From Corynebacterium cystitidis (GTDB taxonomy: Bacteria > Actinomycetota > Actinomycetes > Mycobacteriales > Mycobacteriaceae), in contig NZ_LT906473.1 in NCBI RefSeq assembly GCF_900187295.1, positions 2,046,001-2,110,000 of the forward strand: a stretch of 64,000 nt of DNA. Direction: 5' to 3'. A model generated the notes under the pieces. The model was not told the origin of the DNA. It ran no database searches and worked only from the letters and a program-made list of their open reading frames with translations. A program made the position numbers and the translations under genes. Positions within the stretch are counted from its first letter, which is position 1; the number at the start of each line of letters is the position of its first letter. This document shows positions 19,697-29,845 of this stretch, piece by piece.

Positions 19697-20938
19697 ATGG
19701 AGACATTCAAACAGCCAATTGACCAAATCCTTTCCACCCTCGACGAAACCAGAGCAGAGCGAGAAGAACTCCTCAAGTTCTTCCACCAAAACCCTGAGCT
19801 GTCCATGCAAGAAGATGCCACCTCGGCAAAAATCAGGGAAGAACTCGAACGCTACGGCGTTGACTACACCCGAGTAGGACGCACCGGCCTCGTCGCCACC
19901 ATCGAAAACGGAGACGGCCCGATCGTCGCAATGCGCGCCGACATTGATGCCCTTCCAGTCAAAGAAGCTTCAGGCAAAGACTTCGCTTCAACCGCAACTC
20001 AAGTGGACGAACAAACTGGGACAGAGGTCCCCACGGCTCACGCATGCGGCCACGACTACCACCTCATGTGCCTGCTAGGTGCCCTCCAATCTTTCAAAGA
20101 GAACACAGACAGTTGGAGTGGCACATTCATCGGTGTTTTCCAGCCAGGTGAGGAAACGGCCTCCGGCGCGCGTGACCTGGTGGAGAACAACATTCAAGAT
20201 GCCATGCCACGTCCAGATGTGTACCTCGGCCAGCACGTCCTCGGTTCGCTGCCAGGGGGTTTCGTCGGCACGCGCCGCGGACCTGTCCTCTCACAAGCTT
20301 TTTCGGTGAAGGTAGAAATCTTTGGCAAGGGTTCACACGGCTCCATGCCCGAGCTTGGCGTTGACCCAGTAGTGCTCGCCTCAACTATTGTCACCCGACT
20401 GCAAACCATCGTCTCCCGCGAGGTAGCAGCGCGCGAAACCGCCGTTGTTACCGTTGGATCAATCCACTCCGGAACCAAATCCAACATCATTCCCGATTCC
20501 GCCGAACTTCTCATCAACACTCGCGCCTACAGCCAAGAAGTCAGCGACCATATCCGGGAAGCAATCGAACGACTCGTACGCGGCGAATGCCAGGCAGCAC
20601 GCAGCCCACGCGAACCAGAGTTCACGTACTACGACGTATACCCCCTGACCGACAATGACGGGGATGCAACTGACACCGTGCGGGAAGCCTTTGATTCCTA
20701 CTTCGGGGAAGAGTCCATTGACCTTAACCCAATTCCAGCGTCGGAAGACTTCTCCATTGTTCCAACCCATCTGGGAGTCCCCTACACCTACTGGGGGCTT
20801 GGTGGCTTCGCAGACCAGGCAAATGCGCCAGGAAACCACAACCCTGCTTTCGCACCTGACCTGCAGCCCACCCTCGACCGAGGAGCAGAAGCAATCGTGG
20901 TTGCAGCTTCTCCGTGGCTGTGTCGCACTACCAACTGA
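19697..20938 (+). CDS. M20-family amidohydrolase (N-acyl amino acid hydrolase type), copy 1
   Basis: This 413-residue metallopeptidase-fold enzyme has predicted metal ligands Cys117 and His119 (AHACGHD), Glu152/Glu153 (PGEE), His180 (GQHVLG) and the C-terminal histidine in APGNHNPAF. The lid/dimerisation domain includes GKGSHGSMPELGVDPV. The family (M20D) hydrolyses N-acyl amino acids such as hippurate or acyl-glutamine. From memory the sequence recalls AgaA, the skin corynebacterial acyl-glutamine hydrolase, but that is not shown here. It precedes an MFS transporter by 52 bases, suggesting uptake or efflux of a substrate or product. A close paralogue lies at 28284-29510. Confidence 0.85.
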   Translation: METFKQPIDQILSTLDETRAEREELLKFFHQNPELSMQEDATSAKIREELERYGVDYTRVGRTGLVATIENGDGPIVAMRADIDALPVKEASGKDFASTATQVDEQTGTEVPTAHACGHDYHLMCLLGALQSFKENTDSWSGTFIGVFQPGEETASGARDLVENNIQDAMPRPDVYLGQHVLGSLPGGFVGTRRGPVLSQAFSVKVEIFGKGSHGSMPELGVDPVVLASTIVTRLQTIVSREVAARETAVVTVGSIHSGTKSNIIPDSAELLINTRAYSQEVSDHIREAIERLVRGECQAARSPREPEFTYYDVYPLTDNDGDATDTVREAFDSYFGEESIDLNPIPASEDFSIVPTHLGVPYTYWGLGGFADQANAPGNHNPAFAPDLQPTLDRGAEAIVVAASPWLCRTTN

Positions 20939-20990
20939 ACATGTCATGCAGCCGTCTCCGGGCGGCCCTTCTCTAAAAAAGGATTTAACC

Positions 20991-22619
20991 GTGCAATCAA
21001 CACTGCAAAACACTCAGCAATTCAAAGGTAACAATTCCGCTTTGACGGGTATTGTTCTCGCCGTTGTTACCTTCTGGCTGTTCGCCCAAACAACGCTGAA
21101 CATCGGCCCAGCGATGGGATCCGATATTGGCACCCCACCTGCAATCATGAACATCGCCATTTCACTTTCGGCGCTGTTCTCCGGCATGTTCATTGTTGTG
21201 GCCGGTGGCTTCGCCGACAAAATTGGCCGTGTAAAAGTTGCCAACTGGGGAAATATCTTAAACATTATTGGTTCCCTACTGGTTGGCCTCGCTGTCAGCG
21301 GTGACATCGGCACAGGCATGCTCCTAGTAGGCCGTATTCTGCAAGGATTATCCGCAGCCTTCATCATGCCATCCACAATGGCGCTGTTGAAGACCTACTG
21401 GGAGGGTAAAGACCGCCAGCGCGCAGTCTCCATGTGGTCGATGGGTTCGTGGGGTGGATCTGGACTGGCAGCCGTCTTCGGTGGTGTGATGGTTACCTCC
21501 ATGTTCGGATGGCGTTCCATTTTTATCATGTCCGCCATCATCTCGGCGATCTCCATCCTGCTGATGCGACAAATCCCTGAAGATGCCCCGGCGAAAGACT
21601 CCCCCAAGAAAACCGACTGGCCGGGAATCATCACTCTGGCACTGTTCGTTCTATCCTTGCTCCTGGTAGTTACCCAAGGCTCCGTAATTGGGTGGACGAA
21701 CTGGATCACCTGGGCCCTTATCGGCGTGGTGGTGATCTCGCTCACCGCTTTTATTAAGGTTGAATCCGGAAACCCCAACGCGCTCGTTGACTTCAATTTG
21801 TTCCGCAACCAAGTCTTCACCGGTGCCACAATTTCCAACTTGATGATCAACGCCACTGCGGGCTTGATCCCCATCTCCCTCTGGGTGATCCAAGATGCTG
21901 CTGAATGGAACGCTACACAAGCCGGCTACCTTACAATTGGTTACGCCGTGTTCATCATCGCGTTTATTCGCGTTGGTGAGAAATTGTTGCAGAAATTCGG
22001 TGCGAAAAAGCCGATGCTATGGGGTGCGATCATCGTGATTATCTCCATCGCAATGCTACTGTTCACCAATACCATGGCCTCTACCTATGCAGTCCTTGTG
22101 GCAATCTCGTACTGCCTGTTCGGTCTCGGCCTGGCGTTCTACGCAACTCCATCCACCGATGCTGCGCTATCGTCTCTGCCCGACGAACAAGCTGGAGCTG
22201 GTTCTGGCGTGTACAAGATGGCTTCCTCTCTCGGCGCCGCTTTCGGTGCCGCAATCCCAACATCCATCTATGTCGCGATGAGCACATCGGATTCCACCAT
22301 GCTGGGCAACGTCATCGAGTTCACTGGCCGCCAAGACAATGCGGTGGTCCGCGAAGCAGGCATGTTTGGCATGTTTGCGATCCTCATCATGGCACTTATC
22401 GCACTGTCCTCTATCATCCTGTTCGTCCCCAATGATGCTGGCTCCAAGAAGTCTGATAAGGCACCGACCAAGGCTACCGAGCTCATGCTTGAAGCCGAAG
22501 AGGAAATTGCCCGCCTGGAAGCACAGATCGCGGAAGCTCAGACTGGCATCGAGAGTGCTCGCGAAAAGTACGCGACGGCGAAGGCAGCTGCAGAAAAGGA
22601 AGGACTGCCAGCCTCATAA
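20991..22619 (+). CDS. MFS transporter, DHA2 (14-TM) type
   Basis: The 542-residue transporter has about fourteen helices, the motif A segment GGFADKIGRVKVANWGN and the helix motif GRILQGLSAAFIMPSTMALL typical of DHA2 drug/proton antiporters. A roughly 70-residue charged coiled coil forms the cytoplasmic C-terminus, which is unusual. I use the GTG at 20991, preceded by AAAAGGAT, because the frame upstream overlaps the amidohydrolase gene. Its position after the M20 enzyme suggests a related substrate; multidrug efflux is the alternative. Confidence 0.85.
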   Translation: MQSTLQNTQQFKGNNSALTGIVLAVVTFWLFAQTTLNIGPAMGSDIGTPPAIMNIAISLSALFSGMFIVVAGGFADKIGRVKVANWGNILNIIGSLLVGLAVSGDIGTGMLLVGRILQGLSAAFIMPSTMALLKTYWEGKDRQRAVSMWSMGSWGGSGLAAVFGGVMVTSMFGWRSIFIMSAIISAISILLMRQIPEDAPAKDSPKKTDWPGIITLALFVLSLLLVVTQGSVIGWTNWITWALIGVVVISLTAFIKVESGNPNALVDFNLFRNQVFTGATISNLMINATAGLIPISLWVIQDAAEWNATQAGYLTIGYAVFIIAFIRVGEKLLQKFGAKKPMLWGAIIVIISIAMLLFTNTMASTYAVLVAISYCLFGLGLAFYATPSTDAALSSLPDEQAGAGSGVYKMASSLGAAFGAAIPTSIYVAMSTSDSTMLGNVIEFTGRQDNAVVREAGMFGMFAILIMALIALSSIILFVPNDAGSKKSDKAPTKATELMLEAEEEIARLEAQIAEAQTGIESAREKYATAKAAAEKEGLPAS

Positions 22620-22672
22620 GAGTTTCGCTCCTGCACAATTTGTGCGGTGCGCTCTTGAGCTCTTAAACACAG

Positions 22673-22705
22673 CAGCGCCCCACACCATTAAGGTGTGGGG
22701 CGCTG
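22673..22705. terminator. Bidirectional rho-independent terminator
   Basis: Perfect 14-bp arms cagcgccccacacc (22673-22686) and ggtgtggggcgctg (22692-22705) surround a 5-base loop. It separates the MFS gene (plus) from rplO (minus) and can serve both. Confidence 0.92.
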
Positions 22706-22733
22706 TCTTCGTCGTCAAGCGCGACCTGAAAAC

Positions 22734-23183
22734 TTAGGCCTCGGTGACGGAACCTCCAGCTGCTTCAATCTTTTCCACTGCAGACTTGGAGAACTTGGTT
22801 GCGGTGACGTTAAGCTTAACGCCTAGGTCGCCGCTGCCCAGGACCTTGACAGGCTGGTTTTTGCGAACCAGGCCAGCTGCGACAATGTCTGCAACTGCGA
22901 TGTCTCCTCCCTGTGGGAAGGCTTTTTCGAGGTCTGCAACGTTGACTACTTGGTAGACAACCTTGTTGCGCGCCTTGAATCCCTTCAGCTTTGGCAGACG
23001 CATGTGAAGTGGCGTCTGGCCACCTTCGAATGCGTGTGGAACCTGCTTCCGCGCCTTAGTACCCTTGGTACCGCGACCAGCAGTTTTGCCACCTTTACCA
23101 GCTTCACCGCGACCGACGCGGTGCTTTGGCTTGTTTGCACCCTTTGCTGGGCGCAGATCGTGGAGCTTAATAATGTCGCTCAT
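22734..23183 (-). CDS. rplO: 50S ribosomal protein L15
   Basis: L15 is a late-assembling 23S rRNA-binding protein. This 149-residue copy has the basic Gly-rich N-terminus ([20 protein letters not shown]) and a globular C-terminal domain. It is the last gene of the rpsH-rplO block and is closed by the strong terminator at 22673-22705. secY does not follow directly. Confidence 0.98.
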   Translation of the reverse strand: MSDIIKLHDLRPAKGANKPKHRVGRGEAGKGGKTAGRGTKGTKARKQVPHAFEGGQTPLHMRLPKLKGFKARNKVVYQVVNVADLEKAFPQGGDIAVADIVAAGLVRKNQPVKVLGSGDLGVKLNVTATKFSKSAVEKIEAAGGSVTEA

Positions 23184-23191
23184 TGTGTAAC

Positions 23192-23377
23192 CTACTCCCC
23201 TGCAACTTCTTCGACGGTGACCAAGTGGCGCACCACGAGGATCTGGCCGCGAGTAGCCGCGTTGTCCTTCTTGACAACAGACTGGCCGATCTTGCGCAGG
23301 CCAAGGGCCTCAAGGTTTGCACGGTGCTGTGGCTTGGTACCGATCTTGCCGTGCTTCAAAGTAATCTTCAAAGCCAT
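23192..23377 (-). CDS. rpmD: 50S ribosomal protein L30
   Basis: L30 is a small 23S rRNA-binding protein. The 61-residue sequence [20 protein letters not shown] with [10 protein letters not shown] is complete. It starts 3 bases after rpsE and ends 8 bases before rplO. Confidence 0.97.
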   Translation of the reverse strand: MALKITLKHGKIGTKPQHRANLEALGLRKIGQSVVKKDNAATRGQILVVRHLVTVEEVAGE

Positions 23378-23380
23378 GGT

Positions 23381-24013
23381 TTATGCCTCCTGTCCTGCGC
23401 GTGCGCGCAGCATGCGAGCTGGGGCAACCTCTTCGAGGGACTTGCCGCGCTTCGCTGCAACCTCTTCTGGGCGAGCCAGATCCTTCAATCCCGCAACGGT
23501 CGCCTTCACGACGTTGAGCGCGTTGTCGGAACCGAGGGACTTGCACAGGATGTCCTGCACGCCAGCACACTCCAGCACTGGACGTGCCGCGCCACCGGCA
23601 ATCACACCGGTACCCGGAGCTGCTGGGCGCATCATGACGATGCCTGCTGCGGCTTCACCCTGGACTGGGTGCGGGATGGTTCCGCCAACCATAGGGACGC
23701 GGAAGAAGTTCTTACGAGCCTCTTCGGATCCCTTCTGGATTGCGGCAGGAACTTCCTTGGCCTTGCCGTAGCCTACACCGACCATGCCCTGGCCGTCGCC
23801 CACGATAACGAGGGCGGTGAAGGACATGTTGCGGCCACCCTTAACGGTCTTCGCGACACGGTTGATGGAGACTACGCGTTCGATGTACTTGTCGCGATCG
23901 TCGTTCTGGCGACGGTCGTCGCGGCGGCCACGGCCACCACGCTCGTTGCGGTTGTTCTTGTTGTTCTGGTCTTCGGCGGAGCGTCCGCCGTCACGCCGTT
24001 CACGTCCCGGCAT
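23381..24013 (-). CDS. rpsE: 30S ribosomal protein S5
   Basis: S5 contributes to decoding fidelity and mRNA unwinding at the entry channel. This 210-residue copy has an Arg/Asn/Asp-rich N-terminal extension of about 38 residues before the RNA-binding core ([20 protein letters not shown]), as in many actinobacteria. The loop around VKGGRNMSF, where spectinomycin-resistance changes map, looks normal. Confidence 0.98.
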   Translation of the reverse strand: MPGRERRDGGRSAEDQNNKNNRNERGGRGRRDDRRQNDDRDKYIERVVSINRVAKTVKGGRNMSFTALVIVGDGQGMVGVGYGKAKEVPAAIQKGSEEARKNFFRVPMVGGTIPHPVQGEAAAGIVMMRPAAPGTGVIAGGAARPVLECAGVQDILCKSLGSDNALNVVKATVAGLKDLARPEEVAAKRGKSLEEVAPARMLRARAGQEA

Positions 24014-24053
24014 TACGCATTCCTTCCGTTGATGTTCATGGTCATGGTGGTCA

Positions 24054-24458
24054 TTAGAACTTCAGCCCACCTTCACGTGCAGCGTCTGCCAGAGCGGCGA
24101 CGCGGCCGTGGTACTTGTAGCCAGCGCGGTCAAAAACGACCTGTTCGATGCCGGCTTCCTTTGCGCGCTCAGCGATGAGCTGACCGACCTTTGCAGCCTT
24201 GGCCTTCTTGTCGCCCTCTGCGGAGCGGACATCTGCTTCCATGGAGGAAGCGGAAACCAGGGTGTGACCGGCCAGGTCGTCGATGACCTGAACGTGCATG
24301 TGGCGGGAGCTGCGGTGCACCACGAGGCGTGGTGCCTCTGGGGTGCCCCGCAAGGTTTTGCGAATGCGGAAGTGGCGACGAGCGCGTGCCTCGCGTCGGC
24401 GGCTGGAAATATCCTTGCCGATGGGGGTGCGCTTGGTGTTCTCTGCAGTATTGCTCAT
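24054..24458 (-). CDS. rplR: 50S ribosomal protein L18
   Basis: L18 binds 5S rRNA with L5 and L25 and brings it to the central protuberance. The 134-residue sequence has [20 protein letters not shown] and ends [17 protein letters not shown]. It starts 2 bases after rplF. Confidence 0.98.
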   Translation of the reverse strand: MSNTAENTKRTPIGKDISSRRREARARRHFRIRKTLRGTPEAPRLVVHRSSRHMHVQVIDDLAGHTLVSASSMEADVRSAEGDKKAKAAKVGQLIAERAKEAGIEQVVFDRAGYKYHGRVAALADAAREGGLKF

Positions 24459-24460
24459 GC

Positions 24461-24997
24461 TTACTTACCCGTCTTTCCGACCTTACGACGAACCTGCTCG
24501 CCCTCGTAACGGATGCCCTTACCCTTGTATGGGTCATCCTTACGCAGACGGCGGATATTTGCCGCGACCTGGCCTACCAGCTGCTTATCAATGCCTTCGA
24601 TGGAGAGCTTGGTGTTGCCATCAACAGCGAAAGTGATGCCCTCTGGCGCTTTGATGAGAATCGGGTGCGAGTAACCGAGAGAGAACTCAAGGTCCTTACC
24701 CTTCATCTGCACACGGTAACCAACGCCGAAGATCTCCATGTTGATCTTGTAGCCCTCGGTGACACCAACAACGAGGTTGTTAACCAAGGAACGAGACAGA
24801 CCATGCAGCGAGCGGTTCTCACGCTGGTCGTCTGGGCGGGAAACAACAATCTCGTTGTCTTCCACAGCGATAGTGATAGGTGCCGGGATCGTCCAGGACA
24901 GGGACCCCTTTGGCCCCTTGACATCGACGTCTTGGCCATCGATCTTGACTTCGACGCCACTAGGGATTGCGATAGGTTCCTTACCTACACGTGACAT
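24461..24997 (-). CDS. rplF: 50S ribosomal protein L6
   Basis: L6 lies at the base of the L7/L12 stalk near the factor-binding site. The 178-residue protein has the duplicated L6 domain and the C-terminal motif [20 protein letters not shown]. Seventeen bases separate it from rpsH. Confidence 0.98.
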   Translation of the reverse strand: MSRVGKEPIAIPSGVEVKIDGQDVDVKGPKGSLSWTIPAPITIAVEDNEIVVSRPDDQRENRSLHGLSRSLVNNLVVGVTEGYKINMEIFGVGYRVQMKGKDLEFSLGYSHPILIKAPEGITFAVDGNTKLSIEGIDKQLVGQVAANIRRLRKDDPYKGKGIRYEGEQVRRKVGKTGK

Positions 24998-25014
24998 ATG
25001 TTCTTACCTCCCTA

Positions 25015-25413
25015 TTACCAGACGTAAGCGAGGACTTCCCCGCCTACGCCCTTCTCGCGAGCCTCACGGTCGGTCAGCAGGCCCTGGGACGTGGAAATAA
25101 TAGCCACGCCGAGGCCGCCGATCACCTGAGGAAGGTCGGTGGACTTTGCGTACACGCGCAGACCTGGTTTGGAAACACGGCGCAGGCCAGCAATGGACGC
25201 CTGGCGAGACGGACCGTACTTCAGCTCGAGGGACAAGGTCTTGCCGACCTTCTGGTCCTCGACGGTGTAGTCAGCGATGTAGCCTTCTTGCTTCAAGATC
25301 TCGGCGATGCTCGCCTTAAGCTTGGAGGAAGGCATGGACACGGTGTCGTGGTGCGCATTGTTAGCATTGCGCACGCGCGACAGCATATCCGCGATTGGAT
25401 CTGTCATGGTCAT
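25015..25413 (-). CDS. rpsH: 30S ribosomal protein S8
   Basis: S8 binds the central domain of 16S rRNA and in many bacteria also represses its own operon. The ATG at 25413 gives the normal 132 residues starting [21 protein letters not shown] longer open frame upstream is not conserved. It leads the rpsH-rplF-rplR-rpsE-rpmD-rplO block, and no rpsN (S14) precedes it. Confidence 0.98.
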   Translation of the reverse strand: MTMTDPIADMLSRVRNANNAHHDTVSMPSSKLKASIAEILKQEGYIADYTVEDQKVGKTLSLELKYGPSRQASIAGLRRVSKPGLRVYAKSTDLPQVIGGLGVAIISTSQGLLTDREAREKGVGGEVLAYVW

Positions 25414-25878
25414 GGAAGTGACCGTTACCTTTCTCGTTGCGGTTCCGACCCACCAATGGCGTTTTCCGTGTGATCTCTCGGGGGCGACTCTGCGCGTCAC
25501 GCACTCAGTAGCGTGTGATGCTCGCTGCCCAATCCATACACTCGGTCCGCATGCTGGCGAGGGGCCTGCAACAAAGTTGGAAATTCTATGTACTTGGCGG
25601 CCTTGGGCACGCTCGTTTACGGGCACAAGTCCGACGTTCGACGATACACGTGATGCGCCTCAGAACAAAATCCAGTTCCGGGCCCTTTTCCGCCACGGAA
25701 AAACCAGGAGGCACCAGAGAAACCAGAGGATAAACCAGAGGATATCGCCACTACCCCTGCTTGTGCGCCAGACCTTATTACGCCAGATATATTGGTTTAG
25801 CTTGGAATTTAGGTTTACACGACCACAACCCGGGATTTATGTTTTCACAGTCCGTAGAAAATCAGTACTCTAGCGGTT
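25414..25878. other. Divergent rpsH / fdhF intergenic region with 12-bp tandem repeats
   Basis: These 465 bases hold the promoters of two divergent genes. At about 25701-25743 a 12-base unit (aaaccagaggat) occurs twice exactly, with two poorer copies before it. The 60 bases before the fdhF ATG are AT-rich. No convincing protein gene was found. Confidence 0.55.
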
Positions 25879-28185
25879 ATGACCGCACCATCTGAAGTCT
25901 CATCTGAAGTTTCACGTTCAAATCCTGTAGCGAATAAATTCGATAATCCTAAGGTTGGCAACCAAGTCAAGGGCGCCGCCGGCGTTGGGGGTGTGCTGCA
26001 CGCGATGCAGCACGCTGTTCCCAATCATGCGGTAGGCACCCTCCTCAAGCTGAACAAGCACGGTGGCATCGACTGTCCTGGCTGTGCATGGCCAGAGCCA
26101 CCACAGTCCGAGCTTGGCATCGTGGAGTTCTGCGAAAACGGCGCTAAAGCAATCGCGCAGGAAACCACGGGCACTCGCGTGACCCGTGAGTTCTTCGCTA
26201 ACACTACCATCCAGCAGATGCGCGAAATGACTGATTACGAGCTTGACCAGCTCGGCCGTCTGCAAGAACCAATGCTGTATGACCGCTCTCGTGGCGACGA
26301 AAAATACCACCCCATTACTTGGGATGAGGCTTTCAAGCTGATCACAGAGCAGCTGCTCAAGACAGAACCTTCTCGCGCGCACTGGTACACCTCCGGTACC
26401 GCCGTCAACGAGTCCGCATACGCTTTTGGTCTGCTCGGCCGCCGTCACGGCTCCAATAACCTGCCGGACTGCGCCAACCTCTGCCACGACTCCACCGGTG
26501 TCGCTTTGGCGAAGACTGTCGGCGTGGGCAAGGGCTCTGTCACCATGCATGACTTCCACAACGCTGATCTGATCATCTCAGTGGGACAGAACCCAGGCAC
26601 CAACCACCCACGTGCGCTATCCGCGTTCCACAAGCAGAAGGAAAATGGCGGCAAAATGATCGCCATCAACCCGATGCCCGAGACCGGTTTGATGAAGTTC
26701 AAGGAGCCCCAGTCTGTCAAGGGTGTCTTGAATATTCCCGACAAGCTTGCCGACGAATACGTGCAGGTTCGCCTAGACGGCGACCGAGCACTCTTCCAAC
26801 AGATCAACCGCGAACTTATTCGTCGTGACGCTCTTGACCACAAGTTCTTGGACCAGTTCTGCTCCAATGTTGATGAGACCATCGCCTACCTCAAGTCGCT
26901 TGACGACGCCCAACTGGAACGTGGTTCTGGTATTCCGATGTCGCAGGTGCGCAAGATCGTCGACTACGTAGAGAAGGCAGAGACCGTCATCGTTGCGTGG
27001 ACTCTGGGTGTCACTCAGCACAAGAACGCTGTGAACACGATCCAGGAGATGGTGAACTTCATGCTACTCACCGGCAACTATGGCAAGCCGGGTGCAGGTT
27101 CCGCACCGTTTCGTGGACACTCCAACGTGCAGGGGGACCGCACCATGGGTATCTCCGAGAAGATGCCAGAGTGGTTCCTGTCCAACCTGGAGAAGGAATT
27201 CGGTTTCGACGTTCCTCGGGAACACGGACGTGGCTCGGTGGAAACTGCGATGGCACTGCGCGACGGCGAGTCAGACTTCTTCATGTCGCTGGGTGGCAAC
27301 TTTGTTCGCGCCATGTCGGACACCACCGCGGTGGAAGACGGCATGAGCAACAACCAACTGACCGCCCACATGTTGACCAAGCTCAACGCGACGTGCGCAT
27401 GGCCTGGTGAAAAGGGTCTGATCTTGCCGGTACGCTCCCGCTCCGACTATGACCCGCAGAAGTCTGGGCCGCAGATGACCTCCGTCGAAGCATCCGACTC
27501 GAAGATTTCTGGGTCCCGCCCGAAGCGCAAGGCTAACAGCGACCTGGACATAAAGTCCGAAGTTGATGTGATCTGCTCCGTCGGCCGCGAGACTTTCGGC
27601 GATGACTTCTGGCAGCCGATGATTGACGACTACGGCGTGATCCGTGACCACATTGCTAACACCATCCCAGGTTTTGAGAACTACAACGAACGCCTCGAGC
27701 GCCCAGGTGGGTTCATGCTGCCGCACGCTGCCCGCGAGCGCATCTTCAACACCTCCGACGGTAAGGCACAGCTAACCATCAACGAGACCAACACCATTGA
27801 GCTCGAAGAGCACCAGCTGCTGCTGTCCACCGTGCGCAGCCACGACCAGTACAACACCATTTCCTACGGGCTCGATGACCGTTACCGTGGTGTACGCGGT
27901 GGCCGCCGCGTACTCTTCATCAACAAGGTTGACCTGGACAAGCGTGGCCTGAAGGATGGCGACTTGGTTGATGTGGTGTCGGTCTACGAGTCTGGTGAGC
28001 GTCGTGCAGAGAACTTCCGTCTGGTCGAATATGACCATGCGCGTGACTGCGTGTCTGGCTACTTCCCTGAGCTGAACAACCTGGTTCCTCTCGAGGAGTA
28101 CGCTCACGGTTCTGAGACCCCAACCTCGAAGTCCGTGGTTGTCCACCTCGAGCCACTGGGCCGTAACGCCCACGACATGAAGTAA
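25879..28185 (+). CDS. fdhF: Formate dehydrogenase-like molybdopterin oxidoreductase FdhF (YdeP type)
   Basis: The 768-residue cytoplasmic enzyme belongs to the FdhF/YdeP branch. An N-terminal DCPGCAWPEP (Cys66, Cys69) and FCENGAKA (Cys85) replace the classical Fe-S cysteine set. A Cys-containing DCANLCHDSTG lies near 197-207 at the molybdopterin site. There is no in-frame TGA, so no selenocysteine. In C. glutamicum the homologue, together with fdhD, is needed for Mo-dependent formate oxidation to CO2. Here fdhD and DUF6457 follow after an inserted M20 gene, and a formate channel lies nearby, which supports formate as substrate. There is no Tat signal. Confidence 0.9.
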   Translation: MTAPSEVSSEVSRSNPVANKFDNPKVGNQVKGAAGVGGVLHAMQHAVPNHAVGTLLKLNKHGGIDCPGCAWPEPPQSELGIVEFCENGAKAIAQETTGTRVTREFFANTTIQQMREMTDYELDQLGRLQEPMLYDRSRGDEKYHPITWDEAFKLITEQLLKTEPSRAHWYTSGTAVNESAYAFGLLGRRHGSNNLPDCANLCHDSTGVALAKTVGVGKGSVTMHDFHNADLIISVGQNPGTNHPRALSAFHKQKENGGKMIAINPMPETGLMKFKEPQSVKGVLNIPDKLADEYVQVRLDGDRALFQQINRELIRRDALDHKFLDQFCSNVDETIAYLKSLDDAQLERGSGIPMSQVRKIVDYVEKAETVIVAWTLGVTQHKNAVNTIQEMVNFMLLTGNYGKPGAGSAPFRGHSNVQGDRTMGISEKMPEWFLSNLEKEFGFDVPREHGRGSVETAMALRDGESDFFMSLGGNFVRAMSDTTAVEDGMSNNQLTAHMLTKLNATCAWPGEKGLILPVRSRSDYDPQKSGPQMTSVEASDSKISGSRPKRKANSDLDIKSEVDVICSVGRETFGDDFWQPMIDDYGVIRDHIANTIPGFENYNERLERPGGFMLPHAARERIFNTSDGKAQLTINETNTIELEEHQLLLSTVRSHDQYNTISYGLDDRYRGVRGGRRVLFINKVDLDKRGLKDGDLVDVVSVYESGERRAENFRLVEYDHARDCVSGYFPELNNLVPLEEYAHGSETPTSKSVVVHLEPLGRNAHDMK

Positions 28186-28283
28186 CCGAAGCTTCTTAAA
28201 GTGCACCCACCGCGCCGCACCGGCGCCGTGGGCGTTGTCGTTTCGGGCGCGTATGCTTAAACCCAAACACGAAAGGAATGACC

Positions 28284-29510
28284 ATGAGTAGTGTGCAAAC
28301 GATCATCGGCCACCTCGACACCACCAGGGACCACCGGGAAAAGCTCTATAAGCACTTCCACCAACACCCAGAATTGTCCATGCAGGAGCATGCAACTGCA
28401 GACAAGATTCGTGCAGAACTCGACAGGCTGGGTATCCCCCACCACACGGTTGGAGGCACGGGTGTTGTCGCCACCATCGCAAACGGCGAAGGCCCTGTCG
28501 TTGCTACACGTGGCGATACAGATGGCCTACCGATGCAGGAAGACTCGGGCAAAGAGTATGCCTCCACCGCTACACAAGTGGACGAAGCTACCGGCAAGGA
28601 AGTCCCTACTGCGCATTCCTGTGGGCACGACATTCACATTATGAGCCTGCTTGGGGCGCTCGAAGCCCTTAATGCCACCAAAGACGCATGGTCGGGCACT
28701 TTCATCGCAGTATTCCAACCGGGCGAAGAGACGGCTTCGGGTGCCCGTGCCATGGTTGACGATGGCATCGCTGAACTCATTGGCACCCCAGACGTGTATT
28801 TGGGCCAGCACGTTTTAGGCACCCTTCCGCTCGGCGCGGTGGGCACCCGCGTAGGACCGACATTGTCGTCTGCATTTTCCGTCAAGGTCACTATTCATGG
28901 CAAAGGTTCACATGGTTCGATGCCAGAACTCAGCGTAGACCCGGTGGTCACGGCAGCGTCGATCGTCGGCAAGCTCCAGACGATTGTGTCACGCGAAGTT
29001 GCAGCGGCAGAAACAGCTGTGGTGACTGTGGGCGCGATCCACGCTGGCAGCAAGTCCAATATCATTCCAGATTCGGCTGAACTACTGATCAACACCCGCG
29101 CCTACACCGACGCCACCGGCAAGCACCTGCGTGAGGCGATCGAACGACTCGTGCAAGCAGAGTGCCACGGGGCGCGCTGCCCTCAGGAGCCTGAGTTTGA
29201 GTATTACGACGTCTACCCTTTAACCGACAACGACGCCGACACCACAGCACGCGTTCGGGAGGCCTTCAATAAGTACTTCGGTGACCAGGCCATGGATTTG
29301 GCACCCGTTCCTGCCTCGGAAGATTTCTCCATCATCGCTGATGCAGTAGGAGCCCCCTATACCTTCTGGGGTTTAGGCGGTTTTGAGGACTACGAATATG
29401 CCCCAGGCAATCACAACCCGGCATTTGCCCCAGACATCCAGCCCACATTGGATCGTGGCGCTGAAGCTATCATCGTAGCGAGTTCGCCGTGGCTAATTGG
29501 AGACATATAA
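28284..29510 (+). CDS. M20-family amidohydrolase (N-acyl amino acid hydrolase type), copy 2
   Basis: At 408 residues it is a close paralogue of the 19697-20938 enzyme, with long identical blocks such as GKGSHGSMPEL and SKSNIIPDSAELLINTRAY. Metal ligands are Cys113 and His115 (AHSCGHD), Glu148/149 (PGEE), His176 (GQHVLG) and the APGNHNPAF histidine. The RADID segment of copy 1 is RGDTD here. The ATG at 28284 is preferred: AAAGGA lies six bases upstream, while an ATG at 28278 would abut it. It is inserted between fdhF and the DUF6457-fdhD pair, all on the same strand. Confidence 0.85.
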   Translation: MSSVQTIIGHLDTTRDHREKLYKHFHQHPELSMQEHATADKIRAELDRLGIPHHTVGGTGVVATIANGEGPVVATRGDTDGLPMQEDSGKEYASTATQVDEATGKEVPTAHSCGHDIHIMSLLGALEALNATKDAWSGTFIAVFQPGEETASGARAMVDDGIAELIGTPDVYLGQHVLGTLPLGAVGTRVGPTLSSAFSVKVTIHGKGSHGSMPELSVDPVVTAASIVGKLQTIVSREVAAAETAVVTVGAIHAGSKSNIIPDSAELLINTRAYTDATGKHLREAIERLVQAECHGARCPQEPEFEYYDVYPLTDNDADTTARVREAFNKYFGDQAMDLAPVPASEDFSIIADAVGAPYTFWGLGGFEDYEYAPGNHNPAFAPDIQPTLDRGAEAIIVASSPWLIGDI

Positions 29511-29551
29511 TGGCATGTCACGCACACTTTTACAACGAGAGGTAAGAAGAG

Positions 29552-29845
29552 ATGGCCAAAGATAGCCCACAGGAAATCGCATCCACGCACGAGTGGTTGA
29601 ATCAAGCATCGCAGACCCTGCAGATTTCGCCTGAGCTAACCCGCGAGGTGTTGGGCGACCTGCTCGATCTAACAAAGAATGTCGCACATGGCCCTTCGCG
29701 CCCCGCCGCGCCTGTCACCGCATTTTTAATTGGGCTATCCACCGGGCAGGCACAGGAAGCAGGAACGAGTGAGGAGGACCTAGCGGCAGCGGTGCGCGAG
29801 CGCATTGCACAGATCAACGCAACGCTCGGGGAGTACCAAGACTAG
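29552..29845 (+). CDS. DUF6457 protein (molybdopterin-guanine dinucleotide-associated)
   Basis: This is a 97-residue, largely helical soluble protein with HEWLNQASQTLQISPELTRE and GPSRPAAPVTAFLIGLSTGQ. In corynebacteria and relatives such proteins sit beside molybdenum-cofactor genes, usually fdhD or mobA, and are thought to help cofactor handling. No catalytic residues can be named. Its stop overlaps the fdhD start (TAGTG at 29843-29847). Confidence 0.8.
   Translation: MAKDSPQEIASTHEWLNQASQTLQISPELTREVLGDLLDLTKNVAHGPSRPAAPVTAFLIGLSTGQAQEAGTSEEDLAAAVRERIAQINATLGEYQD

Noticed and set aside
25879..28185. Possible selenocysteine in the formate dehydrogenase
   Set aside because: The frame has no internal TGA and cysteines occupy the relevant region.
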